DNA of 64,000 bases from Symbiodinium natans (Eukaryota; Sar; Dinophyceae; Suessiales; Symbiodiniaceae): contig CAJNDS010002827.1 in the NCBI GenBank assembly GCA_905221605.1, positions 87,235 through 151,234 of the forward strand, given 5' to 3'. The position numbers and the translations under genes were made by a program. Below, one piece after another: positions 24,060 to 33,356 of this stretch. Under the pieces are notes generated by a model. That model searched no databases and had not been told where the DNA came from. It saw nothing but the letters and a program-made list of their open reading frames with translations. The stretch's first letter is position 1. Each line of letters opens with the position of its first letter.

Positions 24060-24560
24060 GCCACCAACTAATCACCACTAGACATCAGTCGTCTCCTTTG
24101 GGTAGTAGCAGCTTTGATTTCGCAGTGGATACAAAGTTAGAACCTTCGCTTCATAATTAATAACGATCAGCTTGACATTAGCAATTAAAGGTGAGTAGTT
24201 AATATTTAGTAGAATACAGCTGTCTCTTTGAAATCAGTACTTCGCAGTTAGTCGTGAATAAATAGAAACGGTAGTAGGTAATGCCGACCAGTTACTAGCT
24301 AAAATGCATAATGAAAAGTTGGCAGTTCATGGTTGGTAGATACAACAACAGCAACAATCAGAAATATGGTACTAATACTGATAATAGTAATGGCCATAGT
24401 GACTACTCAGAAAGTAGAATTAGTAGTACTAGTACTAAAGGTAAAACATAATCGAAGAACCCGGCCAAAATGGTCGCAGTAGAAGTAGTATTTCATCGCT
24501 AGCAACACAGTCAGCCAATTGTTTTGTTTTAGGGAAATACCGACGCACTTCACCCATCTA
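24060..24560. repeat. AT-rich degenerate AGT/TAG triplet tract
   Basis: This stretch is clearly AT-richer than its surroundings and is dense in TAGTA, GTAGT, ACTAGTACT and CAACAACAG words, like an aged triplet microsatellite. All six frames are closed by stops. No gene is present. Confidence 0.6.
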
Positions 24561-25129
24561 CCCCAAGCCATTTTGGAAGTGGCGATTTCGAGGTTTACAG
24601 GTTAGGACCTGGTCACAGTTTTGATGGGTTTTCCGCTAGGTGCATTTCCGACTTCGGCAAAAGTCGCCAAAAGTACTTGCGCCCACACATGGCATCTCAA
24701 AGCCGTGGAACAAAATGATCTTAGATGAGCTTTGACTGGCCCCTCATTTCTCCGCGTTCGTCTCCCTCCACGGACACGCCAATGGGAGACTCCGGGCGCT
24801 TGAGTCTGCCGGTGTGGCCTGTCTCCCACCATTGTCGCCAATCATGCAGTTTCCACCTGTTATCCTAAAGCAAAAGCATTTGTGTCTCGCTTCTTGTCTG
24901 GCTTGAGCTGTGCGCTGCTTTGGGGTGGGTGCTTTGCTGTTGCACTCAGGTCGAGTCTGTCGGTAAATACTCATACAGTCACAAGTATGATGGGCTCTGA
25001 ATGGGGAAGGTCACGGCTCACGCAGAGGAATGGTTGTGTATTTGTTGTTTTTGCTGACTCGGTCTTCCGAATTGCACCTATCTGCGCCTTTTTCGAGGCT
25101 GCTTGTGCATTTCAACTGTTTGGGGTTTT
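24561..25129. other. Spacer, no gene seen
   Basis: Open frames on both strands (minus 24841-24602, plus 24882-25262) show no motif. The plus frame runs into the telomere-like tract. Confidence 0.3.
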
Positions 25130-25590
25130 TCGGGCTTTGTGCTTGGTAAGGAGGTTAGACTTTCGGGATTTTATGCCTTGGAATTTAGGGCTTTGGGTTT
25201 TGTGGTTTAGGGCTTTTAGGATTTCAGGGGGTTCATGGCTGTTAAGGTTCCGGGCTTCTTGAAAATTAGGGCGCTTGAGATGTATGTAGGGTTTTGTGGG
25301 GTTAAGGGCTTATCGTATTTAGCTTGTCGGTCTGTAGGCTTCGGGTGGGGTTTCTAATGTTTAGGGCTTTGGAGGGTTGAGGTGTTCGGGATGTTTATAG
25401 CGAAAACAGTTTCGGGTTTGGCGTTTAAGGCTCAGGGTTCGTAGGCTTTAGGCTTTTTGGGTTTAGGGTTTCTGCGGTTCAGTGCTTTGGGGCGCTTGGG
25501 GGTTAGGGCCTGCTTTTCGGGTTTGGAGGGTTTAGTGTTTGGGCTTAAAGCTTAGTGTTTTTTCGGGTTTGTGGTGTTTCGGGTCTTTAG
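25130..25590 (+). repeat. Degenerate telomere-like (TTTAGGG) tract
   Basis: TTTAGGG or one-base variants (TTTCGGG, TTTAGTG, GTTAGGG, TTTTGGG) recur about every 10-20 bases, giving a strong G/T bias of the plus strand. TTTAGGG is the telomere unit of plants and reported for dinoflagellates. The tract is interstitial, with unique DNA on both sides, and is too decayed to be a working telomere. Confidence 0.65.
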
Positions 25591-25774
25591 GCACGACTTT
25601 GACTTGCATTGGGCAAGGTCGATTGACGCTCTCCTGCGAGAGCCGTTGCCAGCAACGATTGCCAATGCATCTGAGGGCGAATGCTTGCTTACTTTAATTC
25701 AAAAACATGCCAGCTGGACGTGGGGGATCCAGTTGAAAGTTCGGGAGAACTTGTAGCTGATCTGCCGTGCTGAG

Positions 25775-25890
25775 ACACGCCCACACACACATGCACGCAC
25801 ACTGCACACGCACACGCACGCTCATGCGCCCGCGCGCAGGCGAATGCGCACATGCGCACACGCGCACACGCGCACACGCGCACACGCGAT
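25775..25890. repeat. CACACG/CGCACA alternating purine-pyrimidine tract
   Basis: ACACACAC, GCGCACACGCGCACACGC and related words fill the stretch. Alternating CA/CG can adopt Z-DNA. Minus-strand Cys/Val/Arg-rich frames are shadows of it. Confidence 0.9.
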
Positions 25891-26109
25891 GAACACAGTT
25901 GAGTGCTCCTTCGGGATGTTGATGGGTCGCACTTTCGTCTTCTGGCAGCCAGGCCTTGGTTGACAGACTCCATTTTGAAGGATGGTGTGCTCAAACGTGC
26001 TGACTGCAATTTTGCCAGCTAAGGTCCAGTACATCATTCCTTCACAGATGCCCCCAGCACAGACCTTAAAGGCAACTCACTTTGCTTCAGGGCAGTCTAC
26101 AAACCTTTG

Positions 26110-26220
26110 ACATGTGGGTGGTTGTCAAAACTCTGGTCCCTTTTGGATTCCTATTTTAATACGGCACCTAATATTTAAGGGTACCCCAAAAGGGATCATG
26201 ATTTTGACAACCACCCATGT
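26110..26220. mobile_element. MITE-like 111-bp palindromic element
   Basis: An inverted repeat of about 35 bases bounds the unit. The left arm, 26110-26146, contains GGGTGGTTGTCAAAA and TCCCTTTTGG. The right arm, 26186-26220, contains CCAAAAGGGATC and TTTTGACAACCACCC. The loop is about 39 AT-rich bases. The two arms match at nearly all positions. The size and shape fit a miniature inverted-repeat element or a foldback. No clear target duplication is seen and nothing is encoded. Confidence 0.75.
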
Positions 26221-26569
26221 GGTGCATATAGTGTAAGTAGCTTCTCAATAAACATGTGATGCTGGGTTGGCGGTTGCTTGTAACTAAGTCTCCGAAGATG
26301 CCAAAGCTTCAACATGGATCAGAAACCCACAGGTGGTATAGACTTGTTACAAAGTGTTCGCTCCTGACATCTCCTGACCTCTCCACCCAAAGGAATGACT
26401 GCTCGCTTTGGGTTCTACTGGAGGGGTGCAGAGAAGTAGAGCCCGCACCAAGAAAGAGCCGACAAGTCATGAATTTGTGAGCGGGCGAGGAATTACGTTT
26501 GAACCCTTTGTTTTGGGGTTTCCGATCTAAATGCATGGAGGTCGTCGTTGCCAAAATGCCCGAGGTTTC

Positions 26570-26790
26570 CTATTCGACTACAAAGGAGGTTTAAAATACA
26601 AAGGAAATAGAAGTTTTCCTATTAACATACAAAGGAAACTAAAACGCATGGTTTTTCGATTAACAGACAAAGGAGATCAAGGTTTCCATCAAAAGCGGAT
26701 GAAACAGAAGGTTTTCCTATTGAGTAAACGGAGAAAACTAGAGGTTGTACTCTTCACATACAGAGATCATGGACAATATTGAGTTGAGGT
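26570..26790. repeat. Diverged 30-38-base tandem repeat
   Basis: GTTTTCCTATT or GTTTTTCGATT followed by AACAGACAAAGGAGA-like words recurs at about 26613, 26651, 26682, 26711 and 26744. Spacing is irregular and copies are diverged. Non-coding. Confidence 0.5.
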
Positions 26791-26829
26791 GTTACTGCTA
26801 TAACATACAGGACACATACAGGCTTTCAA

Positions 26830-27141
26830 GGCATTAAGATGTTGGTTTTCTCAATCGCAGCCTTTCTTTCTTTGTGTTTTTCTTCATTTCTTTCTTTCGT
26901 TATGTATTTCTTTCCTTCGTTCTTTCTTTATTTCTTTGTTTTCCTTGTCTCTTTCTTGTTTCTTCTTTCTTTATTTCTTTATTTTGTTCTTTCGTTTTTT
27001 TGTAATTCTCTGTATTTCTTTCTTTCTTTCGTTCTGTCTTTCGTTCTTTCGTTCTTTCGTTTTTTCTTTCTTTATATGTTTTTCCTGTGTTTCGTTTTGC
27101 GCTTCTTGCTGCACTTCTGTCTTTCTTTTCTTGCTTGTCTG

Positions 27142-27178
<37 letters not shown>

Positions 27179-27341
27179 CTCTCTCTCTCTGTCTCTCTCT
27201 TCACGAGTCCTTTTCCCAGCTGGCTTGCCAGCCCTGCGGTGTTCGTTGTCTATATTTCTCTCTTCTTCTACATCTTTCTCTTCTTGCGCACACTTTAGGG
27301 CCACCTCCCTTGACTTATCTCGCTCGTTCTCTCTCTATCCC

Positions 27342-27410
<69 letters not shown>

Positions 27411-27439
27411 ATGTGTATTGATTTCTTTCGTTTTGTAAT
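26830..27439. repeat. Pyrimidine-rich CTTT/CT tract (left part)
   Basis: The plus strand is mostly T and C: (CTTT)n, TTCTTTCGTT, then (CT)n runs of up to about 60 bases around 27348-27407. Open frames on both strands (Phe/Leu/Ser or Glu/Arg/Lys repeats) are artefacts. Element 1 is inserted at its end, and the same tract resumes at 36379. Confidence 0.95.
27435..27439. repeat. Target-site duplication of element 1, left copy
   Basis: GTAAT here is repeated at 36374-36378, directly outside the two LTRs. Five bases is the usual target duplication of copia integrases. One further shared base (A) makes the exact border ambiguous by one. Confidence 0.9.
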
Positions 27440-27573
27440 ACAAGAAAGACCAATCGCCCTGAACAAACTCACCGGGCCTGTTTCCATCCACGCACTGCTG
27501 CGAGCCAGCATCCTTGCCGGGTCGAATAGCTGCATGCCTCCACACACGCTGGGTTCATGTGCCGTTTTCGACA
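27440..27573 (-). repeat. Element 1 3' LTR
   Basis: This is 133-134 bases, identical by eye to 36240-36373. On the coding strand it starts TGTCGAAAAC and ends CTTTCTTG(T), so the 5' end is the usual TG but the 3' end is not CA. It is very short for a copia LTR. Confidence 0.95.
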
Positions 27574-27593
27574 CCAACCCCTTGGAGCGTGTG
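27574..27593 (-). promoter_or_regulatory. Candidate polypurine tract of element 1
   Basis: Between the pol stop codon and the 3' LTR the coding strand reads CCAAGGGGTTGG, then TGTCG. The AAGGGG core in the expected position could prime plus-strand synthesis, but it is short and interrupted. Confidence 0.4.
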
Positions 27594-30500
27594 TTAGGAG
27601 GTCTTGACAAAAGAGGAAGGTTCTCGCTTCGCCCGTCGGATCTCTTCGAGCTCTTGCTCTCGATCTCTCAGACGGCTTTTGCACAAACGCTTCCTATGAC
27701 CAGCTTGCTCTCTCAGGCGTTGGGCTTCAGGTGTGTCCTTTAGAGACCAGGGACCTCCGCGCATCACTTGATCCCTCACGCCGTTGCCATACTCCTTGGT
27801 CAGACCATCGGAGGGCATGCACAAGCCGGGCACCCACCGAATCCATCGGTTGGACTGTGGCTCGTAGAGTGACTCCTTCAAGATCGCGATGTCAATCGCC
27901 AGGCGCTTGTCCTCACCATGGGAGATGCTGTTGAGCACATCGTAGCCGGTTTTTGAATCCATCACCAGAATCTCCCGCCAACGGCCAGCGCTCCACAGCC
28001 AAGAGGACAAAACGAAGCCAGGGTCGAGGGCCTCCGCCATCATTGCCCGCACAAAGTCACATTGTTCCAACGTCTCTGCCGCTTGACTCACTTCCGCCGC
28101 CAAGGAGGATCGGACCACTCGCTTGATGACCGAGCTGTGATACAGGAGGCAATTCACAAGGCTAGGCCCTTCCAAGACATTCTCATGGGCCACCAGGATC
28201 ATCATGCCTCCTTGCGACCTCCCCTTAGGCATACTTCCATGCGAAGCGTCACTGACGGCCAGGAACACCATCTCCTCCAGCGGGCCGGGGAGGGCTTGGT
28301 AGTAGCACTCGTAGCTCTCCTTCGCCTTCTTCACCAGCTGCGCCAAGAACTTCAGTGTTTCTGGGTCCCGGGCTCCCGACATCTGTTGCACCTTGGAGAT
28401 ACCGAAGGCCAGGTCCGCTCGCCCTTGTCTCGCCATCCAATTGATCTGACCACCCATTGAAGACACCCACTTTCGTTCTGCATCCGTCAGCGGGCTCTTA
28501 TCCTGGGGATCTCGTCGAGGGGGCTCTTGCAACTTCTGAGCATAGCCGTCCATAGTGATGGTCACCTTGAACGTCTGAGGGCACTGTTTCTCCCATCTTC
28601 CGCAGAACTTCACCAGCTCATTGGTCGCTGATCTCCACTCTCCAAAGTTGAATGTTCTTTTCAAGGCCACCAGGACATATTCTGCCTTCGAATGAAATCC
28701 CATCCTCAGGTCGTCGACGTGGATCGTCATGATCCCCATGAATCGCCCTCGAAGATGTAGCACAAACGTACCCGGCGATAGCTTGAGCTCCTTCAGCCCC
28801 AGCTCCTCCAAGCCCCGTTTCAAGCGCTGGTACCATAAACGGGGAGATTCTGAGAGTCCGAAGCCTCCCTTGATCAGACGGACCACGTCTCCTCTCAGGG
28901 TACCTTTGGCCTTGCCCTGAAGTCTACTTCGGAGGTGCTCATTCACGGCGTCGGGGTAGCCCTTCGGCAAGCGAATATAGACCACCCTCTCATCGTCCAA
29001 GGTCTCGCCCTGCAAGAAGGCTGCAGAAATGTCGGCGTAGAGCATGTTCCACCCAAACTGGGCACAGACGAAGCAGACCATGTTATGAGCCACCAGACTC
29101 GCCGTCGGAGCTTCTGTGGCCCACTGTCCAGCCTCCTTGTCAAGGTGGCCTGCCAGAACCCATCTTGCTTTCAAGACTGCTTCCTCCAGGCTCTCCTTGT
29201 CGCTCTTGTTGGTCAGGACGAAACGCGAAGGGAGAATCTTGTCGGGTGGGATCGGCATGCCGAGCAAGACGGGCTCCAAAGCATCATTGTCCACATAGAC
29301 GTCGATGGCCTTCTTCAAGGGGTCCAGGAATGATGCCTGCCATGCCGGGGTCAATTTGTTCCATTTGTACTCCAGTCGAGGTTTCCCCGTCACAGGGGGT
29401 TCCACTTGGTTCAACGGAGTCGACATCACTTCCATCTCGGGCGCCAGCTCTGCGGTGACCGCGTCGATTTCCACTCCCATGACGTTCCACCCCGACCGTC
29501 GCGCTTGACGGATCATCTTCCGTTGACTTCGAGTGGCCTCTTCGAGGTGCCATCGTCGACATACATGTAGGACTCCATATCCACGATGACTGGTAGTCGG
29601 GGGCGACGGGGACATCGATGGGGGAGGTCTTGAAGAGCTCGATCCACCAACTTGCAGGTTAGGCTGCTCGGAGGCTGAGGCTGGCTCATATTTTTGCAAC
29701 ACCGCCTTCATCTTGCTGAGATGCTCCGTCGTCGCTTGCTTCGCCTCCTCAAACTTCACCTTCTTGGGCCTCATCCCTTCCCCAGTCGTGGGGGTCAGAT
29801 GTTGCGGAGGTCTCTTATCTCGGTGTAGCTGCATGGGCAAGTCGTCCAAGACGGAGGCCGGCGTCGGATCCAACATCTCCGGTTCGTCATCACTGAACTC
29901 CATCACGGCCGCGGTCGGTTCCTCCACTTCGTCCTCGATCATGTTCTCAATCTCGGGGCGGCCTCCTTCCAATTCCTTTTCCACCTCCTTCAGAGCGTCG
30001 GTGCATACCTTGGAAGCTTCCACCTCCTCTAGCGCCGCTAAACGAACGTACTCCAAGGGGAGGCCCTTCAACTTGTTGCGATAGCGAATCCAAACTCGCT
30101 TGATGGCTCCTTCCCGTCGTTCGATGGCCACCACTGTCCCCGGCCCCATCCAAGAAACTTGATCCTGAAGTCGTCGAGGTAGGCCCTTCCGCGAACTCGG
30201 GGGATCATAGAAGTACACCATGGCACCCTCGTACAACATCTCGTGTCGGGGATGCCTCGTCTTGGCGTTCAGTGCTTTGCGGAGAGTCTCGTGGCTGTCC
30301 GCCCAGACAAAGGCTTGGGAGGCTGCGTAGCGGATCTCCTCGTTCCGATGACGGGCTTCCGCGAAGGACAAGTCCTGATTGAGCACATATTTGAAGTGCC
30401 CCGTGCCAATCTGTTCCAACAACGACGATGGGATGGCGACGTCCTTGCCCAACACGATCTGGGTAGGACTGAATCCGCCCACTCGGGACTGACGGTTCCG

Positions 30501-33356
30501 AGCAGCCACCGCCGCCAGCACACATTCCTTCGTCTCAGCATAGCCCTTGGCGGTCGTGGTCTGGATGGTCTTCATCACCAGCAACTTCAAGACTGCTCCA
30601 TGTCGCTCAGCCAGACCCATACGCCACTTCGCCGACGGAGGCACCATCTCATGATGCACATCATATGCACGTAGCAAAGATTCCGTCTCCGCAGCATATT
30701 CCGTGCCAGCATCGCTCATGAACACGTCCGGGGGGCCAAAGATGTTGATCCAGTGGTTCTTCAGGAAATGGGCTACCATGTCGGCCTGTGGTTTGATCAT
30801 GAGCGTCGCCACCTGGTACATGGAGAAGGCATCCAAAGCGTGCACTACAGCATACTTCTCCTGTCTGCTATCCCAGACGAAGAACACATCGGACACCACT
30901 CTCTCGTTGAAGCGCTGGGGTCGGTCAAACGATGCCTTGGGTGCAGGAGTCGGAGCAGCCACAGTTTGGCAAACTTGGCACCTCATGTCCGACACCCCCT
31001 TCAAGATGTGGCCCTTGGCCCCGTTGAGATGCAACATCCTCTTCAACTTCTCCGCCGAAATGTGTCCCAAGGAAACATGCAACTTCGCCAGCGTGCTCCG
31101 GAGTTGGCGTGGAAGCGCCCCACTGCTGCCTTCGAAGTAGATGTAATCGTATTGCTGGCCGGTCACTTCCCCCAGTCGTTGGCGTAGTTGTCCTTCAGGG
31201 GATTGTTCCAGTTCAACTGGCACCGCTTCCCAGGCCCCACGAGGATCGCATTCATGGTGGAGCATCCCCTTTTCCACGGTCGCTACCTGATTGCATAGCA
31301 CGGCCGCGGCGGATTGCAGCACTCTCGCGGTCCACTTCAGAGGCCAACATGCAGCTTCCCAGGCCCTCGGCACCAATTGTCCATTGGGTAGTGCTCCATG
31401 CCCTTCCACCACTTGATGACTTCCGGCCTCATGGGAACATAGGGCTTGGGCCTCCAATCTGCCGCACCACCACGGGTCGTTGACCAGACACCTAATGCTT
31501 CGTTTATATGGGCGACCGTTTCCGGCACATAGTCCAAAAGCGCATAAGTCGACTCGAGCTCGGTACACTGGATCTGGATATACTTCTGATACCCAAGAAG
31601 GACCCCGATCTCGCAGATGATGATCGTCTCGACATTCCTCGGGAAGATCTCCTCGTTCTATATTTTCAGGACCCCGATCTCGCAGATGATGATCGTCTAG
31701 CCGTTCCTTGGGAAGATCTCCTCGATGCATTTGTCGATACGCTTCCTGCATCTCCCTCATCTCGTCCGGGTGAGGTAGCCCCACCTTCGCGGGGAGCTGA
31801 ATCAGCATCAGCCTCTTCTTCGCCGTCTGTTGGTGCCACAAACGACAGATCATGTGCCACATACGCCAGTACCCGGCCTTCCGGCGCATCTCTATCTTCG
31901 GCGAATCTCTTTGCCATGTCGACCAAGGGCCCACCGGTGGCACCACCAACAGCAAATCAGGCTGCTGCTGTTCCACTCGATCCATGATGCGAACGCATTC
32001 CTTGGGTGACGGTGGCTTGGTAGACTCCCACAGCGGTGACGTAGGCACCCAAGATCGGTCCAAGTCCAAGCTCACGCCCCAATCAATGCCGGTCGGGAAG
32101 ATCTCCGTGACATTCCAGCCCGTTTGCCAAGACGACACCAAAGTGAGCAGCCCCAAAGCGCGCTTTCCAATCGCCACACCCTTTTTGAGCTTCTGAGTCA
32201 ATCCTCTCGAAGGTCTCGTGCTGCAGCGGAGCTCGACATCTCCGGGGGGTTTCCTCTCATCAGATGCGCAATCCTCGGGTCGTGGCATAGCTGCCTGGCG
32301 GAGCCGATGTGTCCCCACAAGCTGCCCAACTGCTTTCCCAGGAGGAGCAGAAGCCATCTCGGGTTGCGCTTCCACCGGGCTCGATGTCCCATCTCGGCCC
32401 AAATCGCCGACCGTACTCGAAGCATCCACACAAAGGTCTTCCACTTGAACGTGAGGAGCTGGGCTTGAATGCTTATCAGCACATTCACCACCAGGTCGTC
32501 GGAGAACTTGTGGGACATTGTCGGGAACGGGGCTGCATGGTCCGTCAAGGCATGGATCTTCATGTAGGTCTTGGCCTTCGCCTTCGGTGCTCCTGCTGCG
32601 GGCGTCGTAGAAGTCGTCGATGTCTGGCTCCTCGATCTTCTTGCCTCCGGTAGGAACGGAGGTGTCTCTAGCCTGGGCACCAAGGCGTTCTCTCCATTCG
32701 AATTCCGCTTGTCCTGCTCCCCGTCCGTCTCCATAGGTCCGGTTCCCAAACAGATCTCCAGCTCCTCTTCGAGCATCTGAATCCGGCTCACCCAATACGC
32801 TTTCGTTGCTCGTGAACCTTCGGTCACAAGGCTGCGGGGGTCGAGGTAATCCACCAGCTTCTCCTCCAATTCCTCGACCTGAGCCTTCAAAGCATTGATC
32901 GTTGTCCCGGGGGTAGAAGGGCTCGACCTTGAGGGGCGGCTCGGCGGCGCTGCGGATCGTGTCGCCGACGGTGAAGACCTGCGACCCTCGCGATCTTGAT
33001 CTTCTGTAGTCCTCCTTCCCTTGGTCGATCCCGACTTCTTTTCCGAGGATTTGGACCTCACACGAGTTCCCAGCGAGTGATTCAGGCGGAGCCCGACAGA
33101 CGGTGGTCTCCTGATGGTAGGCTTCTTCATGCCCTTGGCCGGGGCTCGTGCTTCTTCCTCTCGGTCCTCCGGGGCGCTGTCCACTCGGCTCCAGTCGGTG
33201 AGGACACCCTCGGGCTCCTTGTCCGTGCCATCCCCTTCGATCGGTGCCGCTCGCTCCTCCTCGGTCTCTTCCGCTGTCTCCTTCCGCCGGACCATGGGCT
33301 CGCAAGAGAGGATCGGAGATCACGGAGCCGGGGCAGGCGATCATCGAATTGCACAT
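27594..33356 (-). CDS. pol: Element 1 pol frame (methyltransferase-like remnant, integrase, reverse transcriptase, RNase H)
   Basis: The frame is 1920 codons from ATG 33356, in the -1 phase relative to gag. The first 370 or so codons overlap the middle frame and are probably not the true reading there. Recognisable parts, in this numbering: methyltransferase-like region near residue 470 (LLLVVPPVGPWSTW); a Cys/His region (VDLCAFGL, CSHEAGSHQ); integrase zinc finger (HVSLGHIS, RCQVC) and DDE residues D823, D882, E917 (D34E spacing); reverse transcriptase with ADISAAF (D1442) and HVDD (D1548, D1549) in place of YVDD; RNase H with VSDASHG, RSSLAAEV and PSDGLTK. It makes cDNA and integrates it. 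The frame is unbroken and a 69-base in-frame duplication lies at 31599-31725. Confidence 0.95.
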   Translation of the reverse strand: MCNSMIACPGSVISDPLLRAHGPAEGDSGRDRGGASGTDRRGWHGQGARGCPHRLEPSGQRPGGPRGRSTSPGQGHEEAYHQETTVCRAPPESLAGNSCEVQILGKEVGIDQGKEDYRRSRSRGSQVFTVGDTIRSAAEPPLKVEPFYPRDNDQCFEGSGRGIGGEAGGLPRPPQPCDRRFTSNESVLGEPDSDARRGAGDLFGNRTYGDGRGAGQAEFEWRERLGAQARDTSVPTGGKKIEEPDIDDFYDARSRSTEGEGQDLHEDPCLDGPCSPVPDNVPQVLRRPGGECADKHSSPAPHVQVEDLCVDASSTVGDLGRDGTSSPVEAQPEMASAPPGKAVGQLVGTHRLRQAAMPRPEDCASDERKPPGDVELRCSTRPSRGLTQKLKKGVAIGKRALGLLTLVSSWQTGWNVTEIFPTGIDWGVSLDLDRSWVPTSPLWESTKPPSPKECVRIMDRVEQQQPDLLLVVPPVGPWSTWQRDSPKIEMRRKAGYWRMWHMICRLWHQQTAKKRLMLIQLPAKVGLPHPDEMREMQEAYRQMHRGDLPKERLDDHHLRDRGPENIERGDLPEECRDDHHLRDRGPSWVSEVYPDPVYRARVDLCAFGLCAGNGRPYKRSIRCLVNDPWWCGRLEAQALCSHEAGSHQVVEGHGALPNGQLVPRAWEAACWPLKWTARVLQSAAAVLCNQVATVEKGMLHHECDPRGAWEAVPVELEQSPEGQLRQRLGEVTGQQYDYIYFEGSSGALPRQLRSTLAKLHVSLGHISAEKLKRMLHLNGAKGHILKGVSDMRCQVCQTVAAPTPAPKASFDRPQRFNERVVSDVFFVWDSRQEKYAVVHALDAFSMYQVATLMIKPQADMVAHFLKNHWINIFGPPDVFMSDAGTEYAAETESLLRAYDVHHEMVPPSAKWRMGLAERHGAVLKLLVMKTIQTTTAKGYAETKECVLAAVAARNRQSRVGGFSPTQIVLGKDVAIPSSLLEQIGTGHFKYVLNQDLSFAEARHRNEEIRYAASQAFVWADSHETLRKALNAKTRHPRHEMLYEGAMVYFYDPPSSRKGLPRRLQDQVSWMGPGTVVAIERREGAIKRVWIRYRNKLKGLPLEYVRLAALEEVEASKVCTDALKEVEKELEGGRPEIENMIEDEVEEPTAAVMEFSDDEPEMLDPTPASVLDDLPMQLHRDKRPPQHLTPTTGEGMRPKKVKFEEAKQATTEHLSKMKAVLQKYEPASASEQPNLQVGGSSSSRPPPSMSPSPPTTSHRGYGVLHVCRRWHLEEATRSQRKMIRQARRSGWNVMGVEIDAVTAELAPEMEVMSTPLNQVEPPVTGKPRLEYKWNKLTPAWQASFLDPLKKAIDVYVDNDALEPVLLGMPIPPDKILPSRFVLTNKSDKESLEEAVLKARWVLAGHLDKEAGQWATEAPTASLVAHNMVCFVCAQFGWNMLYADISAAFLQGETLDDERVVYIRLPKGYPDAVNEHLRSRLQGKAKGTLRGDVVRLIKGGFGLSESPRLWYQRLKRGLEELGLKELKLSPGTFVLHLRGRFMGIMTIHVDDLRMGFHSKAEYVLVALKRTFNFGEWRSATNELVKFCGRWEKQCPQTFKVTITMDGYAQKLQEPPRRDPQDKSPLTDAERKWVSSMGGQINWMARQGRADLAFGISKVQQMSGARDPETLKFLAQLVKKAKESYECYYQALPGPLEEMVFLAVSDASHGSMPKGRSQGGMMILVAHENVLEGPSLVNCLLYHSSVIKRVVRSSLAAEVSQAAETLEQCDFVRAMMAEALDPGFVLSSWLWSAGRWREILVMDSKTGYDVLNSISHGEDKRLAIDIAILKESLYEPQSNRWIRWVPGLCMPSDGLTKEYGNGVRDQVMRGGPWSLKDTPEAQRLREQAGHRKRLCKSRLRDREQELEEIRRAKREPSSFVKTS
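31599..31725 (-). repeat. 69-base in-frame tandem duplication in element 1 pol
   Basis: AGGACCCCGATCTCGCAGAT starts at 31599 and again at 31668. The units are 69 bases (23 codons), with the second copy incomplete and a few substitutions. The encoded unit contains DDHHLRDRGP. The reading frame is kept. Confidence 0.9.
32198..33295 (-). CDS. Element 1 middle frame, unknown function
   Basis: This is a 365-codon frame in the same phase as gag, beginning 45 bases after the gag stop and separated from it by two in-frame TGA codons. It is charged at the N terminus, has a predicted coiled coil (INALKAQVEELEEKL, then IQMLEEELEICL), a Lys/Ala stretch (APKAKAKTYMKIH) and a Trp-rich C-terminal third. 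The pol phase is also open across it but reads as Gly/Arg/Pro-rich filler, so I prefer this phase as the coding one (inference). It could be a spacer or structural part between gag-protease and pol. It ends at TGA 32200-32198, just after a candidate slip site. Confidence 0.55.
   Translation of the reverse strand: MVRRKETAEETEEERAAPIEGDGTDKEPEGVLTDWSRVDSAPEDREEEARAPAKGMKKPTIRRPPSVGLRLNHSLGTRVRSKSSEKKSGSTKGRRTTEDQDREGRRSSPSATRSAAPPSRPSRSSPSTPGTTINALKAQVEELEEKLVDYLDPRSLVTEGSRATKAYWVSRIQMLEEELEICLGTGPMETDGEQDKRNSNGENALVPRLETPPFLPEARRSRSQTSTTSTTPAAGAPKAKAKTYMKIHALTDHAAPFPTMSHKFSDDLVVNVLISIQAQLLTFKWKTFVWMLRVRSAIWAEMGHRARWKRNPRWLLLLLGKQLGSLWGHIGSARQLCHDPRIAHLMRGNPPEMSSSAAARDLRED
32246..32252 (-). 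promoter_or_regulatory. Candidate -1 frameshift site of element 1
   Basis: The coding strand reads A-AAC-CCC in the phase of the middle frame, which has the X-XXY-YYZ form of -1 slip sites. Slipping there enters the pol phase 45 bases before the middle frame stops. No downstream pseudoknot was worked out. Confidence 0.4.

Noticed and set aside
26839..27743. Long Phe/Leu/Ser-rich open frames on the plus strand
   Set aside because: They are translations of the CTTT/CT tract, followed by the antisense of element 1.
31337..31537. A 66-codon minus-strand frame within element 1 with good composition
   Set aside because: The pol phase over the same bases has the Cys/His pattern expected before a dinoflagellate copia integrase and is continuous, so this frame is a shadow.
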